A stretch of DNA of 64,000 nt from a bacterium (GCA_029012425.1 JAQXMB010000042.1:26908-90907), one strand, 5' to 3'; positions 35,138 to 46,604 are shown, counted from the first letter of the stretch. The notes: generated from the sequence alone by a model not told the origin. Translations and numbers: made by a program.

Positions 35138-37222
35138 CTATGCGGTGAATACCGTTCCGCCGGCAGCTCTTGGAATGTCGGTTTCCTGCAAAATCTGATC
35201 AAACAACTCACGATCCTCTGCCGCATCGACATCTTCGGGTGCTGTTCCAAGAATCGGAACGCCCATCTTCTGAAGACTTTCCGTCAGCTTAATTGCCGTC
35301 TGTCCGCCGAACTGTACGACAGCGCCGTCCGGCTTTTCGATATTTACAACATTCTCCACATCCTCCGGGGTCAGTGGCTCAAAATACAGCTTATCTGCAA
35401 TGTCAAAGTCCGTACTCACCGTTTCAGGGTTATTGTTGATTATGATTGTTTCATAGCCTGCTTTTGCAAACGCCCAGGTTGCATGCACACTACAGTAGTC
35501 AAACTCGACACCCTGTCCGATACGGATCGGACCGGAACCAAGGACAAGCACTTTCTTTTTCGAGTGATCCTGTCTGTAATCAGCTGCTTCATCCTCACTT
35601 CCGAATACGGAGTAGTAGTAAGGAGTTTCTGCCTCAAACTCTGCCGCACAGGTATCAACCATCTTAAACGCTGCACAGATGCCGTTGTCATAACGCATCT
35701 TTTTGATCTCATCCTCGCTTTTTCCGGTTAGGCGCGCAATGACATTGTCCGGGAACTCAATGCGCTTTGCCTCAGCAAGCAGTTCCACGGTTAATTCTTC
35801 TTTCTTCAAGCGTTCTTCCATCTCCACGAGGATCGCAATCTTATCAATAAACCACTCATCCACCTGCGTGATATCATGAATCGTTCGATAATTGATACCT
35901 TTTCGGATGGCTTCTGCAATCAGATATATTCTCTGATCGTCAACGATTTTCATGCGCTGCATTAATTCCTGCTCACTGAGCATAGAAAAATCGTAAGACA
36001 TCAGACTGTCCACATGCTGCTCCAACGAGCGGATTGCCTTCATCAGCGCACCCTCAAAGTTATTGCAGATACTCATAACCTCTCCGGTCGCCTTCATCTG
36101 CGTGGTCAGCGTGTGTTTTGCTGTGATGAATTTGTCAAACGGGAGACGCGGAATTTTTACCACACAGTAATCGAGTACCGGCTCAAAGCTTGCGTAAGTC
36201 TTTCCGGTGATTGCATTTTTAATCTCATCGAGTGTGTAGCCGAGTGCAATTTTAGCTGCAACCTTGGCAATCGGATATCCGGTTGCTTTCGACGCAAGCG
36301 CGGAAGAACGACTGACACGGGGATTCACCTCGATAACACAATACTCAAAAGAATCCGGCTTTAACGCATACTGCACATTACATCCACCTGTGATATTCAG
36401 CTCGGTGATAATATTCAGCGCAGAAGTACGAAGCATCTGATATTCCTTATCACCCAATGTCTGAGAGGGTGCAACGACAATGGAATCTCCGGTATGCACA
36501 CCGACCGGATCGATATTTTCCATATTACATACAGTAATACAGTTACCTGCCGCGTCACGCATTACCTCATACTCAATTTCCTTCCAGCCTGCGATGCAGC
36601 GTTCCACAAGAACCTGACCGACACGACTTAAGCGAAGTCCGTTTGAGAGAATATCGATCAGTTCCGTCTCATTGTGGGCGATTCCACCACCGCTTCCTCC
36701 GAGCGTATATGCCGGACGAAGTACGACCGGGTATCCGATCGTATTGGTAAATTTAATTCCATCCTCCACATTCTCAACAACCAGAGAAGCGGCTACCGGC
36801 TCACCAATCTTTTCCATTGCCTCCTTGAATGCCTGACGATCTTCGGCTTTTCGAATCGTCTCCGCGGTCGTTCCGATCAGCTTTACTCCATGTGTCTCAA
36901 GAAATCCTGACTCAGCAAGCTCCATTCCAAGATTTAATCCTGCCTGTCCGCCAAGCGTCGGAAGCACACCGTCAGGTTTTTCTTTGATAATGATCTGTTC
37001 GAGTACTTTGGCTGTCAGTGGCTCAATATATACCTGATCCGCAATATTTTTATCGGTCATAATGGTTGCCGGATTTGAGTTCACCAGACAAACCTCGATT
37101 CCCTCTTCTTTTAACGAGCGACACGCCTGTGTTCCCGCATAGTCAAACTCAGCCGCCTGTCCAATGACGATGGGGCCGGAACCGATCACAAGTACTTTTT
37201 TGATTGCTTCATTCTTCGGCAT
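35138..37222 (-). CDS. carB: Carbamoyl-phosphate synthase large subunit, N-terminal fragment ending at TAG 35138-35140
   Basis: [41 protein letters not shown]...; ends GGTVFTA* where homologs continue without a break. Confidence 0.95.
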   Translation of the reverse strand: MPKNEAIKKVLVIGSGPIVIGQAAEFDYAGTQACRSLKEEGIEVCLVNSNPATIMTDKNIADQVYIEPLTAKVLEQIIIKEKPDGVLPTLGGQAGLNLGMELAESGFLETHGVKLIGTTAETIRKAEDRQAFKEAMEKIGEPVAASLVVENVEDGIKFTNTIGYPVVLRPAYTLGGSGGGIAHNETELIDILSNGLRLSRVGQVLVERCIAGWKEIEYEVMRDAAGNCITVCNMENIDPVGVHTGDSIVVAPSQTLGDKEYQMLRTSALNIITELNITGGCNVQYALKPDSFEYCVIEVNPRVSRSSALASKATGYPIAKVAAKIALGYTLDEIKNAITGKTYASFEPVLDYCVVKIPRLPFDKFITAKHTLTTQMKATGEVMSICNNFEGALMKAIRSLEQHVDSLMSYDFSMLSEQELMQRMKIVDDQRIYLIAEAIRKGINYRTIHDITQVDEWFIDKIAILVEMEERLKKEELTVELLAEAKRIEFPDNVIARLTGKSEDEIKKMRYDNGICAAFKMVDTCAAEFEAETPYYYSVFGSEDEAADYRQDHSKKKVLVLGSGPIRIGQGVEFDYCSVHATWAFAKAGYETIIINNNPETVSTDFDIADKLYFEPLTPEDVENVVNIEKPDGAVVQFGGQTAIKLTESLQKMGVPILGTAPEDVDAAEDRELFDQILQETDIPRAAGGTVFTA

Positions 37223-38295
37223 TAGTTCTCTCCTCCCATCATTTCAATAAATCGATCAAATAAATACGAGCTGTCCTGCGGTCCGGGACATGCTTCCGGA
37301 TGGAACTGCACCGTGAAAATGTTCTTACCCGTATAGGCAAGTCCCTCATTCGTTCCATCATTGACATTGATAAATGCCGGTGTCGCAATATCCGGCTTCA
37401 GTGTATCGGTATCAACAACATATCCGTGATTCTGCGATGAGATGTAGACCCGGCCGGTTGCCAGATCCTTCACCGGATGATTTCCGCCACGGTGTCCGTA
37501 TTTTAAGCGCTTCGTATCCGCACCGGTAGCGAGTGCCATCAGCTGATGACCAAGACAGATTGCAAAAATCGGAATGTCTGAGGCATAAAGCTTCTTCACT
37601 TCCTCGATAATAGCGATGCAGCTCTTCGGATCTCCCGGTCCGTTTGAAAGCATGATTCCATCCGGTTTGGACGCCAAAATTTCTTCTGCTGATGTGTGTG
37701 CCGGGTAGATGGTCACTTCGCAGCCTCTCTTGTTCAGTGACTTTGCAATATTGTTCTTTGCACCGAAATCAAGTAATGCAACGCGCTTTCCGTTTCCTTT
37801 TAACACACTCTTTTCACTGCAGGTTACCTCATCGACTACATTTCCTACCGTAAATTCCTTCAGTCGCGGAATAATCTCATCCAGTTTGTAGTTTTCATTC
37901 GTTGTGATCATTCCGTTCATGGTTCCCTTTTCGCGAAGGATTTTGGTCAATGCGCGGGTATCTATTCCTGCAATTCCAGGAATATCATGTTTTTTTAAGA
38001 AATCCTGAATGGTTCCCTCACAGCGGAAATTACTGGGCATTCTTGATAACTCCCGAACAATATATCCTTTCAGATACGGACGCTTTGATTCCATGTCCGC
38101 AAACTTTATTCCATAGTTTCCGATTAACGGATAGGTCATTGCAACTGCCTGTCCTGCGTAAGACGGATCGGTTAACACCTCGAGATATCCGGTCATCGAT
38201 GTGTTGAATACAATTTCACTGATAACCTCCCGTTCTGAGCCAATGCTCGTTCCTGTAAACACATGTCCATCCTCAAGTATGAGAAATGCTTTCAT
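37222..38295 (-). CDS. carA: Carbamoyl-phosphate synthase small subunit
   Basis: [43 protein letters not shown]...[31 protein letters not shown]. Confidence 0.97.
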   Translation of the reverse strand: MKAFLILEDGHVFTGTSIGSEREVISEIVFNTSMTGYLEVLTDPSYAGQAVAMTYPLIGNYGIKFADMESKRPYLKGYIVRELSRMPSNFRCEGTIQDFLKKHDIPGIAGIDTRALTKILREKGTMNGMITTNENYKLDEIIPRLKEFTVGNVVDEVTCSEKSVLKGNGKRVALLDFGAKNNIAKSLNKRGCEVTIYPAHTSAEEILASKPDGIMLSNGPGDPKSCIAIIEEVKKLYASDIPIFAICLGHQLMALATGADTKRLKYGHRGGNHPVKDLATGRVYISSQNHGYVVDTDTLKPDIATPAFINVNDGTNEGLAYTGKNIFTVQFHPEACPGPQDSSYLFDRFIEMMGGEN

Positions 38296-38373
38296 CTATC
38301 TATCCTTCCTATTCCAATATTTTTTCTACAGAACCTGTCACCGCTGCTTCTTTCGGATGCGTGGCGACTCAAA

Positions 38374-38403
38374 AAATGCTGTACCGGGTCAAAGCCGGTA
38401 CAG
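38374..38403 (-). terminator. Terminator after serS
   Basis: Minus strand GCTGTACCGGCTTTGACCCGGTACAGCATTTTTTG. Confidence 0.85.
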
Positions 38404-38416
38404 CAACATCGCTCGT

Positions 38417-39706
38417 TTAATGCTTCGGCTCCAACTTGGTCTTACCGCCCATATAAGGCTGTAAGACGGTAGGAATATTAACACTGCCATCTGCATTCAA
38501 ATTATTTTCAAGAAATGCAATTAACATTCTCGGTGGTGCAACCACGGTATTGTTTAAAGTGTGGGCAAAATACTTATTGCCATCCTTGTCCTTGACACGA
38601 ATCTTCAATCGTCTCGCCTGTGCATCTGAAAGGTTTGAACAGCTTCCAACCTCGAAATATTTCTGCTGTCTGGGAGACCACGCCTCCACATCACAGGACT
38701 TCACTTTGAGGTCGGCAAGATCACCGGAACAACATTCCAGTGTACGAACCGGTATATCAAGACTTCTGAATAAGTCAACCGTATTCTGCCAAAGCTGATC
38801 ATACCAATATTTTGACTCTTCAGGCTTACATACAACGATCATTTCCTGCTTCTCAAACTGATGAATACGATACACACCACGCTCTTCAATTCCATGCGCG
38901 CCCTTCTCCTTGCGGAAACAAGGGGAATAGCTTGTCAGCGTATAAGGAAGCTTCTCCTCCTCGTTGATCGTATCGATAAATTTACCGATCATGGAATGCT
39001 CTGATGTTCCGATCAGATAAAGGTCTTCACCCTCAATCTTGTACATCATGGCATCCATCTCTTCAAAACTCATAACACCGGTAACAACACTGCTGCGGAT
39101 CATATAGGGAGGAATGCAATAGGTAAATCCGCGATCAATCATGAAGTCTCTTGCGTATGAGATGACCGCTGAATGAAGTCTTGCAATATCTCCCATCAAA
39201 TAGTAGAATCCGTTACCTGCCACCTTGCCTGCAGCGTCAAGATCAATACCGTCAAAACGCTCCATAATCTCTGTATGATAGGGCACCTCAAAATCAGGAA
39301 CGATGGGTTCCCCGTATTTCTGAATCTCTACATTATGAGAATCATCGGGTCCAATCGGAACAGAAGGGTCAATGATATTCGGAATCGACATCATATCCTT
39401 TAACAGCTGCTCTGATAAACTCTTCTCTAACTCTTCAAGCTCTGCCAGACGCGCTGCATTTGCAGCCACCTGTGCCTTAACTGCCTCTGCTTCCTCTTTC
39501 TTTCCTTCCTTCATCAGACCACCAATCTGCTTGGAAAGCGTATTTCTCTGTGCGCGTAAATCATCAGCTTCCTGTTTTGCAGCTCTTGATTTTGCATCTA
39601 AATCGATAACCTCATCAACGAGCGGAAGCTTCTTATCCTGAAATTTCTTTTTGATATTCTCCCGAACCACATCCGGGTTTTCTCTCAAAAACTTAATGTC
39701 GATCAT
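38417..39706 (-). CDS. serS: Serine--tRNA ligase
   Basis: MIDIKFLRENPDVVRENIKKKF...FRKEKGAHGIEERGVYRIHQFEKQEM. Confidence 0.97.
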   Translation of the reverse strand: MIDIKFLRENPDVVRENIKKKFQDKKLPLVDEVIDLDAKSRAAKQEADDLRAQRNTLSKQIGGLMKEGKKEEAEAVKAQVAANAARLAELEELEKSLSEQLLKDMMSIPNIIDPSVPIGPDDSHNVEIQKYGEPIVPDFEVPYHTEIMERFDGIDLDAAGKVAGNGFYYLMGDIARLHSAVISYARDFMIDRGFTYCIPPYMIRSSVVTGVMSFEEMDAMMYKIEGEDLYLIGTSEHSMIGKFIDTINEEEKLPYTLTSYSPCFRKEKGAHGIEERGVYRIHQFEKQEMIVVCKPEESKYWYDQLWQNTVDLFRSLDIPVRTLECCSGDLADLKVKSCDVEAWSPRQQKYFEVGSCSNLSDAQARRLKIRVKDKDGNKYFAHTLNNTVVAPPRMLIAFLENNLNADGSVNIPTVLQPYMGGKTKLEPKH

Positions 39707-39729
39707 TACTACAAACCTCTACTTTTATT

Positions 39730-40971
39730 CTAATCTAACGGATACTTGTCTGTAAGCTCTTTTACAATTGCCTTAGCAGCAGGAATTGCGCTCTCTTTTT
39801 CTTTGATAAGCATTGCAATTGCCTCTGCAATCTTGTCCATATCCGCCGTATTCATGCCGCGGCTGGTAACAGAAGGTGTACCGATACGGATACCACTTGT
39901 TACAAAAGGCTTCTGTGGATCATTGGGAATGGTATTCTTGTTGGCAGTGATATTTGCCTCATCCATGAGCTTCTCAACCTCTTTTCCGGTCAATCCGAAC
40001 GGGGTGAGGTCGATCAACATCAGGTGGTTGTCCGTTCCATCTGATACAATCTTGATTCCTCTTGACTGAAGTCCCTTGCAAAGTGCCTGCGCATTGTCAA
40101 TGATACCCTGCTGATACTCTTTGAAGGAAGGCTGTAATGCTTCCTGGAAGCAAACTGCCTTTGCAGCAATCACATGCATCAGGGGACCACCCTGTGTTCC
40201 GGGGAAGATTGCTTTGTTGAATTTATACTTATCTGCCGTCTCCTGCTTTCCGCACAGAATCATACCACCTCTGGGTCCACGCAGTGTCTTATGTGTGGTT
40301 GTGGTCACAACATCGGCATAAGGAATCGGGCTCGGATGAAGTCCTGCTGCAACAAGTCCTGCGATGTGTGCCATATCCACAAACAGGATTGCTCCTACTT
40401 CGTCTGCAACTTCACGGAATTTCTTGAAGTCAATCGTGCGGGCATATGCAGATGCACCTGCGATAATCATCTTGGGTTTGCACTCAAGTGCAATTGCGCG
40501 CACATTCTCATAATCGATGACACCGTCATCATTTACACCAGAAGGGACAATATTGAAATATGTTCCGGAGAAGTTCACCGGGCTTCCGTGTGTCAGATGT
40601 CCGCCATGATCAAGGTTCATACCCATGACCGTATCACCGGGCTGTAAGCATGCGAACTGAACTGCCATATTTGCCTGTGCACCTGAATGAGGCTGTACAT
40701 TAACATACTCCGCGCCAAACAGTTTCTTTGCACGCTCTCTTGCAAGCTCCTCAACGACATCCACACACTCGCATCCGCCGTAATATCTGTGTGCCGGATA
40801 TCCTTCTGCATATTTATTGGTTAATACACTTCCCATTGCCGACATTACTGCATGGCTTACCCAGTTTTCTGAAGCGATCAACTCGATATGACTGTTCTGT
40901 CTATCACTCTCTGCCTGAATCGCAGCAGCGATCTCAGGATCCACTGCTTTAATATCATCCATTGTATACAT
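39730..40971 (-). CDS. glyA: Serine hydroxymethyltransferase
   Basis: [47 protein letters not shown]...[18 protein letters not shown]. Confidence 0.97.
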   Translation of the reverse strand: MYTMDDIKAVDPEIAAAIQAESDRQNSHIELIASENWVSHAVMSAMGSVLTNKYAEGYPAHRYYGGCECVDVVEELARERAKKLFGAEYVNVQPHSGAQANMAVQFACLQPGDTVMGMNLDHGGHLTHGSPVNFSGTYFNIVPSGVNDDGVIDYENVRAIALECKPKMIIAGASAYARTIDFKKFREVADEVGAILFVDMAHIAGLVAAGLHPSPIPYADVVTTTTHKTLRGPRGGMILCGKQETADKYKFNKAIFPGTQGGPLMHVIAAKAVCFQEALQPSFKEYQQGIIDNAQALCKGLQSRGIKIVSDGTDNHLMLIDLTPFGLTGKEVEKLMDEANITANKNTIPNDPQKPFVTSGIRIGTPSVTSRGMNTADMDKIAEAIAMLIKEKESAIPAAKAIVKELTDKYPLD

Positions 40972-41111
40972 GTTTCAATCTCCCTTTCGTTTCAAAAATC
41001 TTTAGCTACTAGTATACCCCAATCTGTCCCTTGTTGTAAAGGACGGAACGCTTCGGAGTATGAAAAAGATTAGAAAAAAAGGACAACCGGATAACGATTG
41101 TCCTTTTTAAA

Positions 41112-43265
41112 TTATTTTTTCTTCTTACCTGATCCCATCAGCTTCATATCAAACCAGAGGTTTGTTGAAATACATACAGAAGAGAACAGACCGGCAATAA
41201 TACCTACCATCAGAGGCATTGAGAAATCCTTAATGGAAGCCACGCCCATGATATACAATAACAATACCATTACGAAGGTAGTTACTGAAGTATTGATAGA
41301 ACGAGCCAGAGTCTGTGTCACGCTTCGGTCAGCGACCTCAGACAGTTCTTCCTTCGACATTCTCGCACGATTGTGAATATTCTCACGCACACGGTCAAAT
41401 ACAACGATGGTATCGTTGATTGAATAACCGAGAATCGTCAGCATAACTGCAATAAAGGTCGATCCGACTGAAATACGCAGCAATGCATAGCTTGCAAGTA
41501 CAAGCAGGATATCGTGGATCAAAGCGATGACCGATGCAGTTGCAAAACGGAAATCGTGGAAACGAACTGCAATGTAAAGCATAATCAGGATCACGGCGAT
41601 AATTACAGCGGTAACCGCATCGCTGGTCATCTCAGAACTGATGATTGAACTGATGGACTGTGATGAAATCGTATTCTCATCTACACCATACTTGTCAACA
41701 AACACTTTATTGAAGGCTTCTCTTTCTTCAAGATTAAGATTTCTTGTCTTGAAGATTACGCCGTTGCTGTCTGCAACCTTCTGAACAAATACATCAGAGT
41801 CCCCGGTGATATCCATAACAAGGGGAACCATCTCAGCATCAATCTGCTCAAGCGTATATGCCTCGTTGAAATATACGGTATTAGAGGTTCCTCCTACGAA
41901 CTCTAAGCTGTAATTAAGGTTCTTCTCTCCATTCGCAGTATGGATGCCCATTCCGATAAATCCGGAAGCAATACCGATAATTGCGATGACATAGAATACC
42001 GCGCGATACTTTGTAAAGTTAATTGTCTTGCGCTCTTTTGCACGGCCATAGAACTTCGCATCCGAAACCCCGACGCCATAGAATGCATACATCACATATC
42101 TGGTAATAAACAGTGCGGTAAACAGTGAAACAATAATACCGATCGCCAATGTATAAGCAAAGCCCTTGACGGTTCCGGAACCCTTCCATGCAAGGATGGC
42201 AGCAACGATAAGTGTTGTTACATTACCATCAATGATCGCTGACTGTGCCTTTTTGAAACCATCACGCATTGCGTTAAATACAGACTTCCCTGATGCAATT
42301 TCCTCACGGATACGACCGTAAATAACGACATTCGCATCAACCGCCATACCAATACCGAGGATGATACCTGCAATACCGGGCAGTGTAAGCGTAATATCAA
42401 ACCAATACAATACTGCAATTGTAAGTGTAGAATAGATGATAAGTGCAATCGATGCAGCCACACCTGCCATCCAGTAGTAAGCAATCATGAATACCATAAT
42501 CAGTGCAAGACCGATTGCTGCTGCTTTGAGTGCAGAACTCATCGCTGCACTACCAAGCTGTGCACCAACAACCTGTGACTCCAATTCCTCAAGCTCTAAG
42601 GAAAGAGAACCGATACGAATCTGTGATGCAAGGATAGAAGCTGCATCATAGCTCTCCATGCCTGTAATCTGTGCGGTACCGCCGGAAATCTGAGACTGTA
42701 CGACAGGATTACTGATGATCTGTCCATCATATACGATCGGAAGCGTCTTTCCGATGTTCTCTCCGGTCACCTCAGAGAAGGTTTCTGCTGCAGTGTCGCT
42801 CAAAACGAGGTCTACACAGAAAGAATTGTTACCCATATCATCCTTATAAGTTCCTGCCTGTGCATCTACGACATCATCACCGGTCATAAATACATTGCCT
42901 TCTGAATCGCAGAACTGTAAAGAACCGGGTTTTCCGAGATCCTCCAAAATATCATTTGCGTCAGTAACACCGGGAATCTCGATACAGATACGGTCATCTC
43001 CGTTCTGATAAACAGTTGCCTCGGTACTGTATGACTCAATACGCCTCTGAAGCTTGTAAATGGTATCGCTCATCTGTTCAGCAGTAGCATCCTTGTCCAC
43101 TACTTCATATGTAATGCTGACACCACCTGCCAGATCAAGACCTAAGGTAATGTTCTGTCCCTCGCCCTTGCCTGTGCTGGAAAGAATGATCGATGCGTAA
43201 TAGCCAAGTGCTACAACAACAGCCAGAATGACTGCCAGAATTGCTACGCTCTTGTTCTTTTTCAT
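41112..43265 (-). CDS. secDF: Fused protein translocase subunit SecDF
   Basis: 717 aa; LGLDLAGGVSITYEV and later SLEFVGGTSNTVYFN SecF-like half, GYSINDTIVVFDRVREN. Confidence 0.95.
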   Translation of the reverse strand: MKKNKSVAILAVILAVVVALGYYASIILSSTGKGEGQNITLGLDLAGGVSITYEVVDKDATAEQMSDTIYKLQRRIESYSTEATVYQNGDDRICIEIPGVTDANDILEDLGKPGSLQFCDSEGNVFMTGDDVVDAQAGTYKDDMGNNSFCVDLVLSDTAAETFSEVTGENIGKTLPIVYDGQIISNPVVQSQISGGTAQITGMESYDAASILASQIRIGSLSLELEELESQVVGAQLGSAAMSSALKAAAIGLALIMVFMIAYYWMAGVAASIALIIYSTLTIAVLYWFDITLTLPGIAGIILGIGMAVDANVVIYGRIREEIASGKSVFNAMRDGFKKAQSAIIDGNVTTLIVAAILAWKGSGTVKGFAYTLAIGIIVSLFTALFITRYVMYAFYGVGVSDAKFYGRAKERKTINFTKYRAVFYVIAIIGIASGFIGMGIHTANGEKNLNYSLEFVGGTSNTVYFNEAYTLEQIDAEMVPLVMDITGDSDVFVQKVADSNGVIFKTRNLNLEEREAFNKVFVDKYGVDENTISSQSISSIISSEMTSDAVTAVIIAVILIMLYIAVRFHDFRFATASVIALIHDILLVLASYALLRISVGSTFIAVMLTILGYSINDTIVVFDRVRENIHNRARMSKEELSEVADRSVTQTLARSINTSVTTFVMVLLLYIMGVASIKDFSMPLMVGIIAGLFSSVCISTNLWFDMKLMGSGKKKK

Positions 43266-43284
43266 GACTTGTTTCCTCTCTTTT

Positions 43285-44646
43285 TTAATCTTCTTGCGCG
43301 AGTGCTGCCTTGATCATAATCGCACACTCCACGCGCTTTTTCTGCAGTGCACATCCGATGTCATATGCATCGTGAATGCTGCCATGGAAATTGTAGGAAT
43401 TGGCAGCACAGCCGCCGCTGCAGTAAAATCTTGCAAAACAATTTCTGCACTTTTCCTTGGAATAAACATTACAGCTTTTGAACTCGTCACAAATCTGCGG
43501 ATGCTTAATTCCTTCAAATACATTTCCAAGATAAAACTTTTCATTGCCAACAAACTGATGGCAAGGATAGAGGTCACCCCAGGGTGTAACTGCCAAATAC
43601 TCCGTACCTGAACCGCAACCCGACAAGCGTTTTGCCACGCAAGGGCCTCCCTCCAAATCTATCATAAAATGGAAAAAATTAAAATCCTCTCCAGTTTTAT
43701 GTCTGCGAATCATCTCCTTGGCGAGTGCATCATACTCGTCAAACAACGCCAGCAAATCCTCCTCCCGGATTGCATAGTCGGCTGTATCCGGCGCGACAAC
43801 CGGCTCTACAGAAATCTGCTTAAATCCCAAATCTGCCATATGCAATACATCTTTTGCAAAATCGAGATTGTGATGTGTGAAGGTTCCTCTCACATAGTAG
43901 CGCTCCTGATTTCTGCTGTCAGCGAATTTCTGATATTTCGGAACGACCAGATCATAGCTTCCGGAGCCATTAGGGAACGGACGCATTCTGTCATGTACCT
44001 CCGGTCTTCCGTCAATGCTCAGTACGACATTATCCATCTCACGGTTTGCGAACTCCATGATATCATCATTCAATAGTACGCCGTTTGTTGTGAGCGTAAA
44101 ACGGAATTTCTTATTGAATTCCTCTTCCTTGCTTCTTCCATACGCGACCAGATCTTTTACAACCTGGAAATTAAGTGTCGGCTCTCCGCCAAAAAAATCT
44201 ACTTCTAAGTTTCTTCGATTTCCTGATCCTGCAATCAGAAAGTCTAATGCTGCCTTGCCTACCTCATATGTCATCAGCTCTCGTTTTCCATGATACTCGC
44301 CCTCTTCTGCAAAACAGTACTTGCAGGCAAGATTACAGTCATGCGCAATGTGAAGGCAAAGCGCTTTGACAACGGTGGGGCGGTTTTTACCGAGCTCCTG
44401 TATATAATCCTCGTAGCCATCCGGTGTGAATAACTCTTTCGCATCAATCAGCTCTTTTACCTCGTCAAGAGCTTCCTTCAGCTCCGAGACATCATAGGTT
44501 TTACCAAGCTTGTCCACAATTTCTTCCGGTGTATGCGATTCGTAGAGTGCGATCACATCATACATGATCTGATCGACCACATGGATTGCCCCGCTGTTCA
44601 CATCCAGCACAATATTGTAGCCATTGTTCTGATACTGGTGAACCAC
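43285..44646 (-). CDS. scfB: Radical SAM SCIFF peptide maturase
   Basis: LCLHIAHDCNLACKYCFAEEGEYHGKRELMTYEVGK...DFFGGEPTLNF and C-terminal SPASM Cys cluster; precursor peptide adjacent. Confidence 0.95.
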   Translation of the reverse strand: MVHQYQNNGYNIVLDVNSGAIHVVDQIMYDVIALYESHTPEEIVDKLGKTYDVSELKEALDEVKELIDAKELFTPDGYEDYIQELGKNRPTVVKALCLHIAHDCNLACKYCFAEEGEYHGKRELMTYEVGKAALDFLIAGSGNRRNLEVDFFGGEPTLNFQVVKDLVAYGRSKEEEFNKKFRFTLTTNGVLLNDDIMEFANREMDNVVLSIDGRPEVHDRMRPFPNGSGSYDLVVPKYQKFADSRNQERYYVRGTFTHHNLDFAKDVLHMADLGFKQISVEPVVAPDTADYAIREEDLLALFDEYDALAKEMIRRHKTGEDFNFFHFMIDLEGGPCVAKRLSGCGSGTEYLAVTPWGDLYPCHQFVGNEKFYLGNVFEGIKHPQICDEFKSCNVYSKEKCRNCFARFYCSGGCAANSYNFHGSIHDAYDIGCALQKKRVECAIMIKAALAQED

Positions 44647-44678
44647 TGCGTGTTCCTCCCTTTCCTATTTCCCTTTAC

Positions 44679-44777
44679 GCACAGAGACGAGATACGCACT
44701 GCGAATCTCGCTCTGATTTGCGCTCGTTAAACATCCGCTTGCACAAGTGCAGCGTCCATGTTCCTCGTCGCCATAAC
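44679..44777. repeat. Second structured repeat module, copy 2
   Basis: Nearly identical to 6133-6230; lies between scfA and scfB. Confidence 0.88.
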
Positions 44778-44847
44778 AAATGACCGCTTGCAATGCAAAC
44801 GGTCGTCTGTACTTATTGTACTCATTCATTTCTATGCAAAATAATTA

Positions 44848-44991
44848 TTATTTGCACTGCTCGCAGGTCTGATTTCCTACGGTACAAGAAGTCTTGCAAG
44901 CTGACTGACAAGAGGTCTGGCACTCACCGCAGCCGCCTTTTTTAACTGTGTTCTGAAGCTTTCTTGTATTCAAAGTCTTTACATGTTTCAT
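44848..44991 (-). CDS. scfA: SCIFF ranthipeptide precursor (47 aa, seven Cys)
   Basis: MKHVKTLNTRKLQNTVKKGGCGECQTSCQSACKTSCTVGNQTCEQCK*; RBS AAAGGAG. Not in ORF track (too short). Confidence 0.96.
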   Translation of the reverse strand: MKHVKTLNTRKLQNTVKKGGCGECQTSCQSACKTSCTVGNQTCEQCK

Positions 44992-45105
44992 AATAATTCG
45001 CTCCTTTCAGCAATACCTAGGACGCATTATAGCACACCTCATGCACCAGTGCAAGTCTGAAATATCCGATAACACACTGTAATATTGCCTGTTTTGGCAG
45101 TTTTT

Positions 45106-45480
45106 TCAACTGAGCATTCCACCGGCGGTCGAAGACAACAGACACAGCGCCAGCGTCGAAAACAGATGTACCGGGTCACTTCCGATTCCCCGGTGTAAAA
45201 GAAGTCCAACGAGAAACAGAATCAAATAGTAAAGCCCTCCGATCAACATTCCCCACAAATACTTTTTCACGCCGGCATATCTGCCGATAAAAAAGCCGCC
45301 CAGAAATCCTGCGATGACATAGATTGCGATAATCGCGCCATTCATCACCGCCTCGGACAGATTGCTTTTATACATGATAAATGCCAGCAGCAGAAGCAAA
45401 ATCCCCGTAATCACATACATGGCAACCAGATCAATCAGTATCGGTAACAGTATCTGTACTCTGCCTCCTCTTTGTTCCAT
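45106..45480 (-). CDS. TIGR04086-family membrane protein
   Basis: 124 aa, four TM-like segments, GFLGGFFIGRYAGVKKYLWGMLIGGLYYLILFLVG; typical SCIFF neighbourhood. Confidence 0.8.
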   Translation of the reverse strand: MEQRGGRVQILLPILIDLVAMYVITGILLLLLAFIMYKSNLSEAVMNGAIIAIYVIAGFLGGFFIGRYAGVKKYLWGMLIGGLYYLILFLVGLLLHRGIGSDPVHLFSTLALCLLSSTAGGMLS

Positions 45481-45565
45481 AGTATCCCTCCATCATTCCT
45501 CTGAATCTTGATACTATATAATATGTCCACAGCATACATAATAGAACTATGCCGTATATCCACCG

Positions 45566-46453
45566 TTAATTGTCAAGCGAACGCGCATAGCGAATCATCC
45601 GCTTTCCGTCAACGAATATCTCGCCGTAATTTGTAAATCCAAGCTTTTGCAGCAGACAAAAGCTTGCGCTGTTTCCCGGTTCTACAAAACAGTTCAGCAT
45701 CTCGTAAGCAAGATGTTCGCGTGCGAATTCAATGAGATAACTGCACACCTCCGTCGCGTAACCTTGTCGCTGCCACGGCACACCAATCACATAGCCAAGC
45801 TCCAACACATTTTCATCGCCAAGATCTCTATGCGCAAACCCTGCGCGTCCGATCAGCTTACCATCCGCTTTATCCGTCACCAGCCATACCCCGTAACCAT
45901 AGAAGTGATACATGGCGCGAATGTACTTACGGGTATAATCGAGTTCCTCCTCCCAGTCGTACAGATTTTCCGTATAATCAGTTATTCCCGGCTGTGCATA
46001 CAGCTCAAAGAGGTCCGGCAGATCATCTTCTGTCATCTCACGAAGAATACACCGGTCTGTCACACCGGTAATCCATGGTTTCCCCTGTGCCCGCTTCATG
46101 ATACGGTCTAAAAACTGAACGGTTACCTCCTCAAAGCCAAGGACAATCATATCCGCTCCGAAATCGACCTCACGATAGCCGATTGTAGCCATCGGGGAAT
46201 TCTTTGCAAGTGTAAGCAGCTTGTTTGAACCGGCAAGAAGAAGTGTATCTGACAATGCAATTTCTCTTTTTTGCAATTCCTGCTCCAGCACAAAACGCGT
46301 GCACGCAGTCAGCTTGTCACAATCAACTGTGACAATCTTCCACGCTTTCAATTCATCCAGCAATTGTAGCAGTGCCGTGTCATCTGCTGCCTCAAATCGA
46401 CTGTAGACAACGGCTTTTAACGATATGATTTTTTGAAAAAGAGATTCGTTCAT
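45566..46453 (-). CDS. GNAT acetyltransferase with N-terminal HAD-remnant-like domain
   Basis: CILREMTEDDLPDLFELYAQPGITDYTENLYDWEEELDYTRKYIRAMYHFYGYGVW...LGYVIGVPWQRQGYATEVCSYLIEFA. Confidence 0.88.
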   Translation of the reverse strand: MNESLFQKIISLKAVVYSRFEAADDTALLQLLDELKAWKIVTVDCDKLTACTRFVLEQELQKREIALSDTLLLAGSNKLLTLAKNSPMATIGYREVDFGADMIVLGFEEVTVQFLDRIMKRAQGKPWITGVTDRCILREMTEDDLPDLFELYAQPGITDYTENLYDWEEELDYTRKYIRAMYHFYGYGVWLVTDKADGKLIGRAGFAHRDLGDENVLELGYVIGVPWQRQGYATEVCSYLIEFAREHLAYEMLNCFVEPGNSASFCLLQKLGFTNYGEIFVDGKRMIRYARSLDN

Positions 46454-46604
46454 CTTTACTTTTCACCCTATATTCTATACAATAATACTGCTCGGAAGCA
46501 GATTCCGGCCAAGTTTATTCATATCATAAAAAGTATCTGTTCAAAACAGGTCGGAGCAAAACTGTGAAGATATTGAACAGTTACGAAGAAAGGAAGCTAC
46601 TATT

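Noticed and set aside
34019-37222. Two independent adjacent carB genes (carB1/carB2) as in some archaea
   Set aside because: The two parts are in the same frame, separated by one TAG and joined mid-domain, so they are one interrupted gene rather than a duplicated or half-junction split.
38296-38373. Possible PyrR-type attenuator upstream of carA
   Set aside because: No clear anti-terminator/terminator pair or PyrR-binding loop was visible; only the serS terminator is convincing.
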